Below, piece by piece: positions 62,535-64,000 of a stretch of DNA of 64,000 nucleotides (position 1 is its first letter; each line of letters starts with the position of its first letter). The translations under genes and the position numbers were made by a program. Source of the stretch: Nitrososphaerota archaeon (GTDB taxonomy: Archaea; Thermoproteota; Nitrososphaeria; Nitrososphaerales; Gagatemarchaeaceae); contig JAPCJI010000005.1 of NCBI GenBank assembly GCA_027887005.1, positions 1 to 64,000 of the forward strand. The letters run 5' to 3'. A model generated the notes under the pieces. That model was not told where the DNA came from and did no database searches. It worked only from the letters and a program-made list of their open reading frames with translations.

Positions 62535-64000
62535 ATGTCTGTGGGAATAACAGGGAAGTTCGCCTACGAGTCGTTCAGACCAGGCCAGAGAGAGCTAGCC
62601 GAACGGGTCTACGAGGCCTCCCTCTCAGGAGAGACGCTGGTCGCCGAGGCCATGAGCGGCTTCGGGAAGACCGCCGCGGTGCTGACGGGTACTCTTTCCG
62701 CCGCAGAGGAGACGGAATCCAAGGTCGTCTACACCTGCAGGACGAAGCGGCAGGTCCACAGAGTGGTGGAGGAGGTGTGCAGGCTCCAGAGCCGGCATCC
62801 ATTCACAGCGGCGTCTATGTTCTCCAAGTTCGACTACTGCCTTCTGAGGCGCCAGTCTGCCAGGCCTGTCCCCCAGGAGTCCTTTGGCTGGTACTGCTGG
62901 TTCAATGTCAGCAACAACCTCTGTTCGTACTTCATGAATGTGCCCCTGGTGCCCGAAGACTTCGGCCACGCGGTGGAGGGGGCGCTCCGCACCATGCCCA
63001 CCCACAGCGAACTCGTCAGGGAATCGGAATCAATCCACGTCTGCCCCTACGAGGTAGCGAAGCTCGCCATGGCCCAGGCGAGGATCGCGGTCGTCCCATA
63101 CCAGTATGTCTTCGACACCAAGGCCGCGCCTGTCCTCTTCGACCGGAACTCAGTCGACAGGAAGAAGACCATCCTGGTGGTCGACGAGGCCCACAACCTC
63201 CGGGACTTCCTCAGAGGGGTACACTCGGCCACCCTTACCCTCGACCAGATCGAGGGGGCCGTCCGCGAGGCGGACGCCATGCTGATGGAGGAGGCGTCGC
63301 TTTCCCTGAAGTCCCTCGAGGGGATACTGGAGCGGGTCATGGTCGATCGCCTCGGCTGGCTCCTCGACAGGGAGGCGGTCCTGGGAGAGATACGGGGCGC
63401 CAAGGGGACTGGGTGGCTCCAGAACCTTGCCTTCGAACTCAACGCCTGCTCGGGCGCTGCCTGGGGCTCGATAGCCTACGAGCGGCGGCTGCCTTCACTC
63501 CTGCTCAGGGTGGGGGAGTTCCTCGCGCGGCTCACATCTTCCGACGGGAGCCTGCTCGTCAAGTGGGACAGGACCCTGGGGCTCATGTACCCGGACCCAG
63601 TCGGGGGCCTCGCGCCGTACCTTGACGAGTTCAGGAGCTCGATCCTGATCTCCGCCACAATCAACCCATCGGCGGTCTTCAACCGGTCCCTGGGGCTCCA
63701 CGGCACGGGGGCTGCGACCTTCCACGTCCCCGCCGAGCCCAACGTGGTCGTCAGGACCGCAATCGACACAGGCGTGTCGACCCGCTACAAGCTGAGGAGC
63801 CCGGAGATGTTCTCGAGGATTTCTGACAAGGTCGCCGCGGTCATCCAGGCCACCAGGTCCGGGGTGGGAGTCTTCGCTCCGTCCTACGCGGTCCTGGCCC
63901 CAATCGCCGAGAGGGTCTCGGCGAAGCTGGGGGAGAGGCACGTCGTCTCAGAGGCCCCGGGGCTCTCGAGCCAGGAAGCGGCGGACGTAGCCGAATCCTT
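62535..64000 (+). CDS. XPD/Rad3-like superfamily 2 helicase (cut by window end)
   Basis: At least 488 aa are present without a stop. Helicase motifs: Q-like FRPGQ, motif I EAMSGFGKTAAVL (Walker A), motif II VVDEAHNLRDF, motif III-like ILISATINPSA, and a later IVFAPS-like VGVFAPSYAVL. Four Cys between motifs I and II (DYCLL, WYCWF, LCSYF, VCPYE) are placed like the XPD iron-sulfur cluster. It unwinds DNA 5'-3' in repair in related archaea. ATG 62535 follows a CTAAATAG box closely. Confidence 0.9.
   Translation, partial: MSVGITGKFAYESFRPGQRELAERVYEASLSGETLVAEAMSGFGKTAAVLTGTLSAAEETESKVVYTCRTKRQVHRVVEEVCRLQSRHPFTAASMFSKFDYCLLRRQSARPVPQESFGWYCWFNVSNNLCSYFMNVPLVPEDFGHAVEGALRTMPTHSELVRESESIHVCPYEVAKLAMAQARIAVVPYQYVFDTKAAPVLFDRNSVDRKKTILVVDEAHNLRDFLRGVHSATLTLDQIEGAVREADAMLMEEASLSLKSLEGILERVMVDRLGWLLDREAVLGEIRGAKGTGWLQNLAFELNACSGAAWGSIAYERRLPSLLLRVGEFLARLTSSDGSLLVKWDRTLGLMYPDPVGGLAPYLDEFRSSILISATINPSAVFNRSLGLHGTGAATFHVPAEPNVVVRTAIDTGVSTRYKLRSPEMFSRISDKVAAVIQATRSGVGVFAPSYAVLAPIAERVSAKLGERHVVSEAPGLSSQEAADVAES

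Overview
This is a high-GC archaeal window that looks like a Thaumarchaeota (Nitrososphaeria)-related genome, probably not an ammonia-oxidising lineage as far as this window shows. The evidence is a 16S rRNA 5' half with the archaeal 5' motif, TFB, Alba, aRF1, GGGP synthase for ether lipids, Sec61-beta, both subunits of DNA polymerase D (excluding most Crenarchaeota), Orc1/Cdc6 and intron-rich tRNAs of the TACK type. The lineage call is inference; the 16S sequence would settle it. Most genes have a TATA-like box centred about 26-33 nt before the start codon and no obvious Shine-Dalgarno, so leaderless transcription with frequent GTG and TTG starts appears to be the rule. I used this spacing to choose many starts.

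Layout. 1-717: 5' part of a leftward 16S gene with its promoter and leader. 1-7.3 kb: leftward small membrane proteins, a wHTH regulator with a putative tandem operator, BtpA, an ITPase-like NTPase and a 2-oxoacid:ferredoxin oxidoreductase (korAB) divergent from a PhoU/AbrB-type protein. 7.3-11.9 kb: TFB, HflX, tiny zinc-ribbon genes and an intron-containing tRNA-Leu. 12.0-14.8 kb: a more AT-rich patch of secreted or membrane proteins bounded by a tRNA-Pro 3' fragment, possibly an accessory island. 14.8-33.9 kb: housekeeping and DNA-information genes (UMP kinase, aRF1 with an in-frame UGA upstream, YchF-like GTPase, primase large-subunit-like protein, ValRS, DinB, Alba, RPA), with two aldo/keto reductases that share a 95-bp identical inverted segment, tRNA-Thr and tRNA-Pro.

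34.0-39.5 kb: multi-intron tRNA-Met and tRNA-Thr, a frameshifted flavin-reductase-like gene, and a four-gene leftward operon: degenerate RecA-like ATPase, two small helical proteins and a divergent B-family polymerase with a damaged exonuclease site (PolB2-like). This is a candidate archaeal translesion-synthesis cassette. 39.6-46.6 kb: tRNA-Leu, coiled-coil and zinc proteins, peroxiredoxin, IscA-like protein, multi-intron tRNA-Ser, a tandem pair of complementary ThyX-like genes and a phosphohexomutase.

46.6-64 kb: the replication core. PolD small subunit (DP1) and Orc1/Cdc6 converge, followed by a 500-bp intergenic region with ORB-like repeats (predicted oriC), then regulators, an Elf1-like protein, GGGP synthase, PolD large subunit (DP2), SHMT, Sec61-beta, a DUF2070 protein, dTMP kinase, an HD-domain dNTPase-like protein and the start of an XPD/Rad3-like helicase. 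Genes for making DNA precursors (ThyX pair, Tmk, UMP kinase, SHMT) and for copying DNA (Orc, PolD, primase-like, RPA, DinB, PolB2-like) are concentrated in this one window.
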